From positions 1 to 64,000 of the forward strand of contig NZ_JAIVFS010000030.1 of NCBI RefSeq assembly GCF_020829645.1: a stretch of DNA of 64,000 nucleotides. The letters are read 5' to 3'. The first letter of the stretch is position 1, and each line of letters starts with the position of its first letter. This DNA is from Nostoc mirabile CHAB5784 (GTDB lineage Bacteria; Cyanobacteriota; Cyanobacteriia; Cyanobacteriales; Nostocaceae). Under the pieces are notes generated by a model that saw nothing but the letters and a program-made list of their open reading frames with translations, searched no databases and was not told the DNA's origin. The position numbers were made by a program, and so were the translations under genes. Of the stretch, positions 9,201 through 18,900 are shown piece after piece.

Positions 9201-10342
9201 GGATTTCGACTTAAGTCGCGTTCGGGTTGTAATTCTTCTACAAGCATCTCAAAAGGCAAATCCTGATGTGCATAAGCATTGAGAGTTACCTCACGCACTC
9301 GATGTAAAAGTTCGCGGAAACTGGGATTACCACTGAGGTTATTACGTAACACCAAAGTATTAACAAATAAACCTAACATCCCTTCTAATTCTGCACGGTT
9401 GCGGTTGGCAATTGGAGAACCAATTAAGATGTCTTCTTGGTCTGTGTAACGATATAATAATATGTTAAATGCTGCCAGCAAACTCATAAATAAAGTGGTG
9501 TCTGCTTGCTGGCTTAATTGTCTGAGTGCATTAGTTAAAACTGTGGAGAATGTAAAGTATTGTTTAGCACCAGTGAAAGTAGTAACGCTAGGTCGTGGAC
9601 GGTTTGTGGGTAATTGGAGTACAGGTAACTCACCCTTGAGTTGTTGCTTCCAATAATTTAATTGGGTTCTGAGGAATTCGCCTTGAATGCGATCGCGCTG
9701 CCAAATGGTAAAATCTGCATACTGAATGGGGAGTTCAGGTAAGGGAGAGGGCTGATTTGTAGAAAAAGCAGCGTATAGCGTTGACAACTCCCGCAGGAAC
9801 ACACCACAAGACCATCCATCGGTGATAATGTGGTGCATGGTAACAAGCAAAACGTGTTCTCCTTCACTCAAGCGCAGTAAAGTTGCTCTGACTAAAAGAC
9901 ATGAAGCTAAATTAAAAGGTTTTTTTGCTGACTGTGCTGCAAGTTGTTTGACCTCTGATTCCCAATCTTTACCAGACAAATGCTCAAGATCAATCATGGG
10001 TAAATCCCAAGTTAATTCTGGTATAATATTCTGCACTGGCTCTCCATTGACAAGCGTAAAATTTGTCCGCCAAACTTCGTGACGCTTGAGGATTTCATTC
10101 AAACTTTGCTCAATAGCTGTGACATTGAGTTGGCCTTTGATATGAAAAGCGGTAGGAATATTGTAGAAAGAACTCCCGTGATAAAGTTGGTCAATAAACC
10201 ATAATCTTTGTTGGGAGAAAGATAAAGGAATAGTCTCAGAAACTTGACGTTTGGGAATGGTGTCAGCTTGAAACTTTCCTCCTTTCCATTTTTCTAGAAG
10301 GGCTTTTTTGGCGGGTGATAAATTAGAGTATTTTTGATCCAT
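6230..10342 (-). CDS. Terminal NRPS module C-A(beta-Ala-like)-PCP-TE with Cys-type thioesterase
   Basis: About 1370 residues. Order: C (about 40-470; SFSQQRLWF, HHIITDG intact), A (about 485-1000), PCP (about 1020-1090; LGGHSFLA) and TE (about 1105-1350). Read against GrsA the A code is V-D-W-L-I-S-L-A-N-K. Val-Asp at positions 235-236 and the rest resemble the published beta-alanine code VDWVISLADK, so a beta-amino acid, probably beta-alanine, is predicted; the Asn at 331 is a deviation. The TE nucleophile motif reads GGHCYGG, with Cys (codon 6833-6835) replacing Ser; Asp (VVID) and His (GDHFS) remain. The frame extends to a GTG at 10351, but ATG 10342 with AGGTG 7 nt upstream is preferred. 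The stop overlaps the P450 start. It releases the finished chain. Confidence 0.93.
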   Translation of the reverse strand: MDQKYSNLSPAKKALLEKWKGGKFQADTIPKRQVSETIPLSFSQQRLWFIDQLYHGSSFYNIPTAFHIKGQLNVTAIEQSLNEILKRHEVWRTNFTLVNGEPVQNIIPELTWDLPMIDLEHLSGKDWESEVKQLAAQSAKKPFNLASCLLVRATLLRLSEGEHVLLVTMHHIITDGWSCGVFLRELSTLYAAFSTNQPSPLPELPIQYADFTIWQRDRIQGEFLRTQLNYWKQQLKGELPVLQLPTNRPRPSVTTFTGAKQYFTFSTVLTNALRQLSQQADTTLFMSLLAAFNILLYRYTDQEDILIGSPIANRNRAELEGMLGLFVNTLVLRNNLSGNPSFRELLHRVREVTLNAYAHQDLPFEMLVEELQPERDLSRNPLYEVMFVLQNTPTSVEEVSGLTLRTLDFDSGTAQLDIFLSMSESEEGLTGCLEYNTDIFDSTTITQFINNFETLLENIVVNPEQHLRELSLLTASEQEQLLFKFNQTRADYPQDASLHQLFEQQVELTPDSLALISESEELTYRQLNHRINQLAHYLQKQGVAKEALVALCLERSIDMVVGIIAILKTGGAYIPLDPSYPVERLNFMLSDSQALLLISNQEILGKLSLSSSKIVCLDIHKDEITQESLENPINISSSDNFAYIIYTSGSTGIPKGVLGTHRGTINGLHWLWKTYPFTEGEVCCQKTAISFVDSVWEIFAPLLQGTPTVIISNATVLDPQLFIETLAHYKVTRIILVPSLLRLLLDNYSHLAKKLSQLKVWITSGEALSVKLVKTFQELIPFAKLINLYGSSEVSANATYYDTTLLQEQANSVPIGRPIDNTQVYVLNRDLQLTPIGVVGELYIGGDGLAKGYLHRSELTEKRFINNPFIPGNQLYKTGDLVRYIKDGNLEYLGRDDEQVKIRGFRVELGEVATVITQHPDVQQSVVIASNDAQENQRLIAYLVTDKQDIATQLLPELQQKLPNYMLPSTFVVLSKLALTPNGKVDKLALQNNEITQYNTNKSFVNPRNFTELVLVKLWENLLNTSPVGVIDNFFDLGGHSFLAVRLMAQIQDKFGHNLPLSTLFENPTIEKLATIVSQPFRQTANSHLVAINSSGDKIPFFCIHGAGGNISPYFNLSKRLGEDYPLYALEDTLEQDKPEVISVEETATRYLQEIRKVQPNGPYLLGGHCYGGVLAFEIAQQLQKQGQTVGLLVVIDAILSETPIESTDDDDAKFLLRIAESIKTDNNIDFSVPFEELRDLPLTEQLNLINEKVNFIFSDAEIEDFLRHYQLFKAHVKAMRNYVPQVYPQSITLFRANQEIIHDFDNPEWYSNDPLLGWGKCSSQPIQVIEVPGDHFSIFVEPHIQELAKHLRNCIDNAVCVLNNASKRS

Positions 10343-10375
10343 GATTTGCACCTATATCCATACTAAACCTTTCGC

Positions 10376-10424
10376 ATTAGATTGTGTATGAGCTATATAA
10401 AAATCCAATTCATAACAATCTAAT
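10376..10424. repeat. 10-bp perfect inverted repeat in the upstream region of the terminal NRPS gene
   Basis: ATTAGATTGT at 10376-10385 is matched by its reverse complement ACAATCTAAT at 10415-10424, separated by 29 AT-rich bases that include TATATA. It sits 34 bases upstream of ATG 10342 inside the 150-base gap after the methyltransferase gene. It may be an operator or mRNA structure governing a promoter for the terminal NRPS, P450 and later genes. No regulator is known. Confidence 0.4.
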
Positions 10425-10492
10425 TTTAGATATGCGTAAATCTATTATTTCTTGGAAGGGATATATCCCATCTCTACATTTACAATTGCGTG

Positions 10493-11248
10493 TTATATTC
10501 CTTTCTTTCGACAAACAAAGCAAGTCATACTATTATCGTCAGCGCCAAAATCTTTGAGATTGTAGTAACTAATATCTGTAAAACCCGCTTTTTCTAGACC
10601 AAATTGCACTTCTGCTAAAAAGAAATCTCTTCTTAACCAAGTAGTATCTGAACGTTTCCAAATATTTTCTATTAACTCAAATCCAGTAACCTTAATTTCC
10701 CAAATCCTTTCTTCTGGTTTATAGTGGAATATTTCAATCAGTGCACATTCGTCATTAACATTAACATGGTTGAAAATTGGTGGAGCAATTTCATGGAACC
10801 AATCTGTTATTGGTATAGTAAATACAAATAATCCATTATCTCGCAGTGCTGCATAGACGTTTTGGAAAACAGATGTTAATTCTTCAGCGTTTAAAATAAA
10901 TAGTAGAACAATATGCGATAAAACGGCATCAAAAGTAGCTGGTAGTTCAAATTGACGTATATCATTAAGGATAAATTTACTCTTAGGTGCGTTGATTCTG
11001 GCATAACGCAACAGTTCCTTAGAAGCATCAAGTCCAGTCATTTGATACCCTTTAAGATGAAGCTGTTGTACTAATTTTCCTGAACCACAACCAAGGTCGA
11101 GAATATGTGCTTCCTTAGGAATATGTTGTAGCATTAAGTTTTCTAAAATAGGTATTATACCTGCTACTATTTCTTCATCTGTACTCTTTAATTCGTTCTG
11201 CATCCGAGCAAAAGCTTCATAATCTGGAATAGGACTGAGTAGAGACAT
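10493..11248 (-). CDS. Class I SAM-dependent methyltransferase
   Basis: 251-residue protein with motif I ILDLGCGSGKL (about residues 60-72), the acidic end of strand 2 (GLDAS) and a motif IV-like segment FDAVLSHIVLLF; typical of Methyltransf_11/25 families. AGGA lies about 11 nt before ATG 11248. It sits between the last PKS and the terminal NRPS, so it likely methylates an O or N in the late polyketide-peptide. It is also the only free methyltransferase in the window and therefore a candidate for the O-methylation that would turn hydroxymalonyl-ACP into methoxymalonyl-ACP, but it is about 45 kb from that cassette and I see no specific resemblance to FkbG. Acceptor unknown. Confidence 0.85.
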   Translation of the reverse strand: MSLLSPIPDYEAFARMQNELKSTDEEIVAGIIPILENLMLQHIPKEAHILDLGCGSGKLVQQLHLKGYQMTGLDASKELLRYARINAPKSKFILNDIRQFELPATFDAVLSHIVLLFILNAEELTSVFQNVYAALRDNGLFVFTIPITDWFHEIAPPIFNHVNVNDECALIEIFHYKPEERIWEIKVTGFELIENIWKRSDTTWLRRDFFLAEVQFGLEKAGFTDISYYNLKDFGADDNSMTCFVCRKKGI

Positions 11249-11292
11249 AAACTATTTTTCCTGTTTGCAAATAAAAGTTGAAAATTGAATAA

Positions 11293-14200
11293 TTATTGTG
11301 GAAGATTAGCTAAAAAAGATTCTACCTCTTTGTCGGATAACTCTTCAATTTTTTCTAACATAAGTTGCTCAATCATTTCTGCTTGTTTAGCTGGTATCAT
11401 TGCTTCTAATAAAAGGTCGCGTAGTGGTAAATCTACAGGAAATTTTGCTCGCAATCGAGAAACTAGTTGGGTTGCAATGATGGAATCTCCTCCTAACTCA
11501 TAGAAGTTATCGTAAATACCAACTTCTGCAATTCCAAGTACCTCTTGCCATATTTGGGTAATTTGTTTTTCCAACTCATTTGTTGGAGCAATATAGGAAT
11601 TACTCAGATTAGGTCTGGAGTAGTGTGAGGATGAGTCTACTTGAGAGGAAGATTTTAAATCTGGTAAAGAGTCGAGATTAAATGTGCGCTCCCACCTAGC
11701 TTTTATATCTATCGTAGAAACAACAAACTGAGTTCCTTTATCTAGAGATAATATTCGTTTAAATACTTCTACAATTTCTGTTGGAGTAATGGCTAATTCC
11801 ACCCCAAATGCTTGTTCAAGTGTTTTTTTATCTTGAGTCGTATTGAGTTGTATTTTGTCCCAATTTACAACGTACCACGGTAAAGAATTATTTCGGTTAT
11901 GTCGGTTAGTAAAGGCATCTATGAAATGATTAGCTGCCGAATATAAACCTAAACCAAATCCTCCTAAAATGGAAGATAAAGAAGAGAATACAACACAGAA
12001 ATCTAATTTTCTATTTTTTAAGACTTGTTCTAATACAGTAATTTGGCGATGTTGAGAGTCAAATAAATTTCCTAATTCTATCTTACCAATTTCTGGAATT
12101 GAACTAAATATATTTTCACGCTTTATTCCAGTCGAATAAATAACCCCATGAATTTGACCAATATTCTCAGGTGCAAGACTATCCTGCATTTGTTCATAGT
12201 TGGTTTTATTTGCCCCCAAGACCAAAATTTCTGCACCCAACTCAGCCAATGCTTGTAGTTTTTGGATTTTGCGGCTCATCTCATCTTCTGGCGTGTGAGT
12301 TTCCAGCCATCGTAAATATTCATCTTTTTCTGGAAAAGCAGAATCCTCGATAAATATGAGTTTGGCTTGTAGAGATTTTGCTAAATATTCTGCAAGTACA
12401 ACTTCAATCGTTTCTAATCCACCAGGAAAAAGGTAAACACCCTGTTTCTTCAACGGTATTTTTTCTTCAACTATTGACTCTAAGCAAACTGGCTCAAATG
12501 TTTGTACCCAACGATAGGAACCACGATAAGCAACAACTAAATCTGAAGATACATTTGTTAACTCACTTAAAAGTTGATTAATAATACTTTTATCATTTTC
12601 TTCTTCTCCATCTTGTTGATTTTTGAAGGCAATATCAATACACTTACAGCTAATATTAGGATATTCTTGAGGAATAACTTTACACAAACCTAATATTGTT
12701 GCCTTTTCTGGGTCTAGTTTTTCATTCCCATTTACTTGTTGAATGTTGTTTGATATGACATAAAGTTGTAAGCGATCGCTAATCTTTAATTTACTAAGAC
12801 TTTGCATTAAAAACAACAAACTATTAAATTCCAAATAATCCTCTTTTTGCCGATTTTCAAGATTATTGACGCTCCATAAATAGGCAATTTTTTGAGGAAT
12901 TTTTCCTAATAATATTAATTCTTTAAACAGAGTATTATAATCTTCATTTATATATGGATTAATTGTATAAAAAACCTGACTTATTTTCCTAAAGCTGTCT
13001 CCCTGCTTAACCAAAATAAAATTTTTGCCTTGATTATTGAATGCATTAATTAATTGATCACCAATATCACAATCATCAACAAAAAACAGCCATTGTTCCT
13101 GTGTAGTTTTTATTTTATAAGAGTATAAATGAGGCAGCAAAGAGCGTTTCCATGAAGGAATATAGAACCAGTTGGCAATATCTTGTTTCTGATCTAATAT
13201 TGCTAACTGGCTACTTAAAGAAGGTGATGAAGATTTAACATCAATCCAGTATCTTTGTCGCTCAAAGGGGTAAGTGGGCAAAGGTAGACGATGACGCCGT
13301 TCGTGAGTATAAAATTTTGACCAATCTATTTCTACACCAGAAAGCCATAACCTACCTAATGTTTGCAATAACCAAGAAACATCAGATTTTTCTTCTTTGA
13401 CATGGTGTAATGAACTCACTACTTGCTGTTTAGCATTTTTATCTAAATGCTGTGTCGTTAATGTGCTTAAAGTTCGTCCTGGCCCCACCTCTATAAAAAC
13501 ACCTTCAAACTGCTTTAACAGTAGAGATATACCATCAGAAAATCTCACAGGTTGTCGTAGATGTTGGCTCCAATAACTGGGATTTGTAGCTTGTTCATTG
13601 GTAATCCAACTACCAGTTACATTGGAAATAAAGCGTATACGAGGTGGGCTGAACTTCACTTTTTTGAAAGCTTGGATAAATTCTTCTAATACTGGTTCCA
13701 TCATCGCAGAATGAAACGCATGAGATGTATGCAACAGCCGACATTCAATTCCTTGAGAAGATAGTTGATTTTGTAGGACAGCAATTGCTTCGTTTGTTCC
13801 AGAAACAACACAGGAAGATGGGCTGTTAATCGCTGCTATTTGGAGATAATCTTTATCCAATGTTTGTGATTTTAACAACAATTGTACATCTTTTTCTGCA
13901 AGTGGAATTGCCAGCATACTTCCTGAAGATAACTGTTGCATTAGTTGTCCCCTTTTTGCGACAATTTCTAACGCATCTTCTAAAGAAAATACACCTGCAA
14001 TGGTTGCGGCAACATATTCCCCAATGCTATGACCAATCATCGCCGCAGGTAAGACACCCCAAGACATGAATAACTGAGCTAGGGCGTACTCAATGACAAA
14101 TAATGCTGGTTGGGTGAGCGCTGTTTGTTGTAGTTGTTGGGTAGCTGCTTCAATTTGTTCTTGCTGTGGAAAGAGTATATGACGGATATCAAGATTGAGT

Positions 14201-15912
14201 TGGGGTTGCAAAATAAGAGCGCAAGTATCTATATATCTTCTAAATGTTGGTTCGGTTTTGTATAATTCCCTTGCCATGTTTGCATATTGCCCCCCTTGTC
14301 CAGAAAACATGAAGATGACCGGACAATGACCTGGCTGACGGTGATAAGTAAAAATACGTTGTGAATCGAAAGAAGCCAGTGTTTTTAGTGCATCGTCTAG
14401 ACCTTGGCAAACTAGTATGCGGCGATAGTCAAAACCCCGACGACCCACTTGTAAGGTGTAAGAGACATCAGTTAGGTTAATGTCAGGATTTTGCTCCAAG
14501 TAAGTACATAATTGGGCTGTAGCAGTTTTTAGAGCCGTGCTGGTTTTGGCTGAAAGCAGTAACAATTGCCAAGGACGCGAGGGACTAGAAGCTTCAATTA
14601 CTGGAGCTTCCTCCAAAATAAGATGGGCATTAGTTCCGCCAATGCCAAAAGAGCTTACACCTGCTCTGCGAGGTATAGCATTGGTTTGCCACTCTGATAA
14701 TTTCGTGTTGACGTAAAAGGGACTATTGGCAAAGTCTATCTCCGGGTTGGGTTTTTCAAAATGCAAACTCGGAGGTATTTGTTTATATTTTAATGCTAGG
14801 ACTGTTTTTATTAGTCCTGTCACACCCGCTGCTGTATTCAAATGCCCAACATTGCTTTTTACTGATGCGATCGCACAAAATCCCTTTTCTTTGCTGCGTG
14901 CAAATACTTTTTTTAAGGCACTAATTTCAATCGGATCTCCCAATTGCGTACCAGTTCCATGAGTTTCGATGTAAGTGATTGTTTCAGGAGTAACCCCAGC
15001 GATCGCCTGAGCTTCAGCAATCACTTCAGCTTGACCAGCCACACTTGGAGCTGTGTAACCGACCTTAGCAGCACCATCGTTATTAATAGCTGAACCTTTG
15101 ATTACTGCGTAAATATAGTCACCTTCTGCCAAAGCATCTTCTAATCTTTTGAGAACAACAAGACCGACTCCATCCCCGAAAATAGTTCCTTGGGAACTAG
15201 CATCAAAGGCTCGACAGTGACCATCAGGAGAAGTGATACCCCCTTCTTGATAAAAATAACCTTCTTTTTGCAGAGATTCAATACAAATACCACCAGCTAA
15301 AGCCATGTCGCACTCGTAATTTAGCAATCCTTGACACGCTGAGTGAACGGCTACCAATGATGTCGAGCAAGAAGTCTGAATATTGATGCTTGGTCCTTTA
15401 AGGTTCAATTTATATGAAACTCGTGTAGCGGCGAAATCCTGACTGTTGCCATATATAATCGGAAGACCAATAGATTCAATTAGGTCAGGATGGGAACTTA
15501 AATTTCTTAGAAAGTAAGAACTCATATTGGTTCCCACATAAACACCGGTCAAGCCTTTGCCTGAAGCAGGTTCATAACCAGCATTTTCCAATGCTTCCCA
15601 AGCACATTCGATAAGAATACGATGCTGAGGATCTATAATTTCAGCTTCCCTTGGCGATAAATCAAAAAAGGAAGCGTCAAACATCTCAATATCTGACAGA
15701 ATAGCACCAGCTTTTACATACTGAGGGTTACTCAGCCATGTTGGATCTATGCCATTCGCCTCTAATTCCTCATCACTAAAAAAAGAAATTGACTCTCGTC
15801 CCTCGCACAAATTTTTCCAAAATTCATCAACATTTTTGGCTCCTGGAAAACGACCAACTACACCGATGACAGCTATGCCTTTAGTAGAATCGTCTATTTG
15901 TTGATTAGACAT
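11293..15912 (-). CDS. PKS module KS-AT-KR(degenerate)-ACP
   Basis: 1539-residue type I PKS. KS (about 10-430) has the Cys in QTSCSTSLVAVH and both His (ETHGTGT, VGHLNTAAG). AT (about 530-840) has GQGGQ, GHSIGEY and HAFHS, the malonyl-CoA pattern. The KR (about 1150-1370) looks dead: the cofactor motif is PGGLETIE where TGGLGGIG is expected, the Gly-Arg after strand 2 is Glu-Asp (IEDSAFP) and the catalytic Lys region reads DSQHRQ. Ser (FSSLSS) and YSAAN remain. ACP (about 1460-1520) has LGGDSIIA. The unit added should keep a beta-keto group. It ends in an acidic tail (SDKEVESFLANLPQ) and the next subunit is the terminal NRPS with an LCL-type C domain. Its start overlaps the preceding PKS gene by 8 bases. 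Confidence 0.93.
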   Translation of the reverse strand: MSNQQIDDSTKGIAVIGVVGRFPGAKNVDEFWKNLCEGRESISFFSDEELEANGIDPTWLSNPQYVKAGAILSDIEMFDASFFDLSPREAEIIDPQHRILIECAWEALENAGYEPASGKGLTGVYVGTNMSSYFLRNLSSHPDLIESIGLPIIYGNSQDFAATRVSYKLNLKGPSINIQTSCSTSLVAVHSACQGLLNYECDMALAGGICIESLQKEGYFYQEGGITSPDGHCRAFDASSQGTIFGDGVGLVVLKRLEDALAEGDYIYAVIKGSAINNDGAAKVGYTAPSVAGQAEVIAEAQAIAGVTPETITYIETHGTGTQLGDPIEISALKKVFARSKEKGFCAIASVKSNVGHLNTAAGVTGLIKTVLALKYKQIPPSLHFEKPNPEIDFANSPFYVNTKLSEWQTNAIPRRAGVSSFGIGGTNAHLILEEAPVIEASSPSRPWQLLLLSAKTSTALKTATAQLCTYLEQNPDINLTDVSYTLQVGRRGFDYRRILVCQGLDDALKTLASFDSQRIFTYHRQPGHCPVIFMFSGQGGQYANMARELYKTEPTFRRYIDTCALILQPQLNLDIRHILFPQQEQIEAATQQLQQTALTQPALFVIEYALAQLFMSWGVLPAAMIGHSIGEYVAATIAGVFSLEDALEIVAKRGQLMQQLSSGSMLAIPLAEKDVQLLLKSQTLDKDYLQIAAINSPSSCVVSGTNEAIAVLQNQLSSQGIECRLLHTSHAFHSAMMEPVLEEFIQAFKKVKFSPPRIRFISNVTGSWITNEQATNPSYWSQHLRQPVRFSDGISLLLKQFEGVFIEVGPGRTLSTLTTQHLDKNAKQQVVSSLHHVKEEKSDVSWLLQTLGRLWLSGVEIDWSKFYTHERRHRLPLPTYPFERQRYWIDVKSSSPSLSSQLAILDQKQDIANWFYIPSWKRSLLPHLYSYKIKTTQEQWLFFVDDCDIGDQLINAFNNQGKNFILVKQGDSFRKISQVFYTINPYINEDYNTLFKELILLGKIPQKIAYLWSVNNLENRQKEDYLEFNSLLFLMQSLSKLKISDRLQLYVISNNIQQVNGNEKLDPEKATILGLCKVIPQEYPNISCKCIDIAFKNQQDGEEENDKSIINQLLSELTNVSSDLVVAYRGSYRWVQTFEPVCLESIVEEKIPLKKQGVYLFPGGLETIEVVLAEYLAKSLQAKLIFIEDSAFPEKDEYLRWLETHTPEDEMSRKIQKLQALAELGAEILVLGANKTNYEQMQDSLAPENIGQIHGVIYSTGIKRENIFSSIPEIGKIELGNLFDSQHRQITVLEQVLKNRKLDFCVVFSSLSSILGGFGLGLYSAANHFIDAFTNRHNRNNSLPWYVVNWDKIQLNTTQDKKTLEQAFGVELAITPTEIVEVFKRILSLDKGTQFVVSTIDIKARWERTFNLDSLPDLKSSSQVDSSSHYSRPNLSNSYIAPTNELEKQITQIWQEVLGIAEVGIYDNFYELGGDSIIATQLVSRLRAKFPVDLPLRDLLLEAMIPAKQAEMIEQLMLEKIEELSDKEVESFLANLPQ

Positions 15913-18900
15913 CTATTTTTCTCCTTTGCTTCATTAATTGTCGCTTTTCCTGCATAGCTGCTTCTTTTCTGCTAGCACGGTCATCAGCTTGTTGAAATAT
16001 CGTTTCTTCAATCTGCTTTCCACCGATATATTCAGCTAAAGTACTTACTGTCGAATATTCAAATAAATCAGCAATTGATAAGTTTTTATTTAATATTTTT
16101 TTGATTTTACTGCGAACCTGAATTATTAATAGAGAATCTCCTCCTAATTCAAAAAAATTATCATGAAGACCTACATTTTTTATTCCCAGAATCTCTTGCC
16201 AAATATTGGCGATTTCTTGTTCAATTTCATTGCTAGGAACAACGTAAGGATTCTGCAAATCCGGTCTAGAATATAGTAAAAAATTGTTTTGCTGGCTCTC
16301 TGCTTGTTGTTGCAATGATTCGAGCTTAACCCATTGCTTAATTCTAGCTTGAAGTTCTCCAGTGGAAACAACTATGTGATTAAGTACAGCGTAATTTAAA
16401 ATTCTTTCAAAAGCTTTGACTCCTTCTTCCGACTTAATAGCCAATTCAGTCAAATTTGCACCTAAATCTGTATTTTGTTCATTTTCATTTATGTTTTCAA
16501 TTTGCCAGCCATCCCAACTTATGCTACTCCATGAAGCCGGATAATTTCGATTATGTTGCTCTACAAAAGCATCCATGAAGATATTCGCTGCTGAGTAGGC
16601 AACAAATCCTAATCCTCCTAACACCGACGATAATGAAGATAGTAATAAACAAAAATCAAGCTCTCTATTTTCCAAGACCTTTTCTAAGGCTAAAAGTCCA
16701 TATACTTTTGGTTGAAATTGGTGTTCACAATCAGCATGGCTGATATTTTCAATTGCTTCAAAAGATTTGCCTTGAACAATCCCAGCAGCATGAATAACAC
16801 CATTTATTTGACCAAATTGCTGTTGAGCTTGAACAATAGCACTTTGCATTTGTTGTGTGTTGCTCACATCAGCACTCACCACTAAAACTTCTGCACCTAA
16901 ATGTTCTAGTTCCTGAACTTTGCGAATTTTATGACTAGTGTTATCAGTTTCATCATGAGTATTGAGCCATTGTTCCCATTCGTCTTTTTTAGGTAAAGCA
17001 GAACGTCCTATCAACAGTAGCTTTGCTTGTACAGTTCGAGCCAAGTATTCTGCCAAAACAAGTCCAATACCACCGAGTCCACCTGTAATTAAATAGACTC
17101 CTTTTTCTCTGAGTCGAGGATTTTCAATTTTAGTTTTCTCAAGGCGCACTGGCTCAAAAGTTTGCACCCAACGATTCAAACCTCGATAAGCAATGAGTTT
17201 TTCAGAATCAGGAACTTTAAATTCTGCCAGCAATTGTTCTAGAAGTTTTTCTTCTTGCCAACTTCCACTTTCTGGAAGTATAACATCAATACTCCGACAG
17301 TTTATATTTGAATATTCTTGAGATATAACTTTAATTGGACCAAGTAAAGTGGCTTTCTCCGGAGAAAGCACTTCATTTCCTGTTACTGACTGTAGGTCGT
17401 TAGAAATAACTGTGATTTCAAAATTATCAGTAGTGTCTTGTATTCCCAGAGCTTGGGCAAGAAATAAAAGACTATAAAATCCTGTTGTTTGAGCTTGATT
17501 AACTTTTTCAATTTCTAATTTTTGGTTAGTAGTCGGTGTGACATTCCATAAATGTATAATTTTTTTTTGTATTTTTTTTTGTTTGAATATTTCCTCTATT
17601 AGAACCTCATAATCATGATTTTTTTGGGGATTTATAGTATATTCAAATTCACTTTTTATAGTAAAAAGTTCACCAATTTTTACAGTAATTACATCCTGGT
17701 TTTGTTTCTCTAATTCGCTTACTAATTTGATACCCAAGCCACATTCATCCACAAACACCAAAATGCTGGATTTTTGAGATACTGATTCTTGATGTTGGAG
17801 TTGTAGTGGAGCTAAAGAAGGCTTCCAAAAAGGAATATAAAACCAGTCAGCTATATCAGCTTTTTTACTGAGTGATACTGGAGTGCGACCGCCATTTTGT
17901 CCTTGTCCTGACTTTTGAGGCTCAATCCAATATCTTTGTCGTTCAAAAGGGTAAGTGGGTAAAGGTAGACGATGACGGAATTCGTGAGTATAAAATTCTG
18001 ACCAATCGATATCTATACCAGAAAGCCACAACCGACCTAATGTTTGCAACAACAAGTTACTATCCGATACTTGTTCTTTAACATGGCGTAAAGAAGTCAG
18101 CGCTACCTGTTTAGCACTTCTATCTAAATGCTGTTTTGTGAATGTGCTTAAACTATGTCCTGGCCCAACCTCCAGAAAAACTCCTTCAAACTGCTGTATT
18201 AATTGGCATATACCATCTGAAAATCTCACAGTTTGTCGTAAATGTTGCCCCCAATAACTGGGATTTGTGGCTTGTTCATTGGTAATCCAACTACCAGTTA
18301 CATTGGAAATAAAGCGTATCCGAGGCGGATTTAGTTGAAATTTACTTACCCACTGCACAAACTCCTCTAATATTGGTGACATCATCACAGAATGGAACGC
18401 ATGAGATGTATGCAACAGACGACATTCAACTTCTTGAGAGGATAATTGTTTTTGTAGTCTGGCAACTGCCTCGTTTGTTCCAGAAACAACACATGAAGAT
18501 GGGCTATTAACAACTGCTAGTTCTAGAGAATCTTTATACAATGCCTCTGTTTCTAAGAGTAAGTGTAGGTCTTTTTCTGGAAGTTTAATCGCCAGCATAC
18601 TTCCTGTGGATAATTGTTGCATCAGTAGTCCTCTTTTGGCCACAATTGCTAGGGCATCTTCTAAAGAAAATACACCTGCGATCGCTGCTGCAATATATTC
18701 CCCGATACTGTGACCAATCATTGCTTCTGGACGTATCCCCCATTCTATGAATAATTGAGCGAGGGCATATTCAATGACAAATAATGCACTTTGGGTAAAA
18801 GCTGTTTGTTGTAGTTGAAAAGAAGCACTTTCAATATCTTGTTCCCTAGGATAAAGTAGGCGACGAATATCAACACCAAGGTAAGGTTGCAATATAACAG

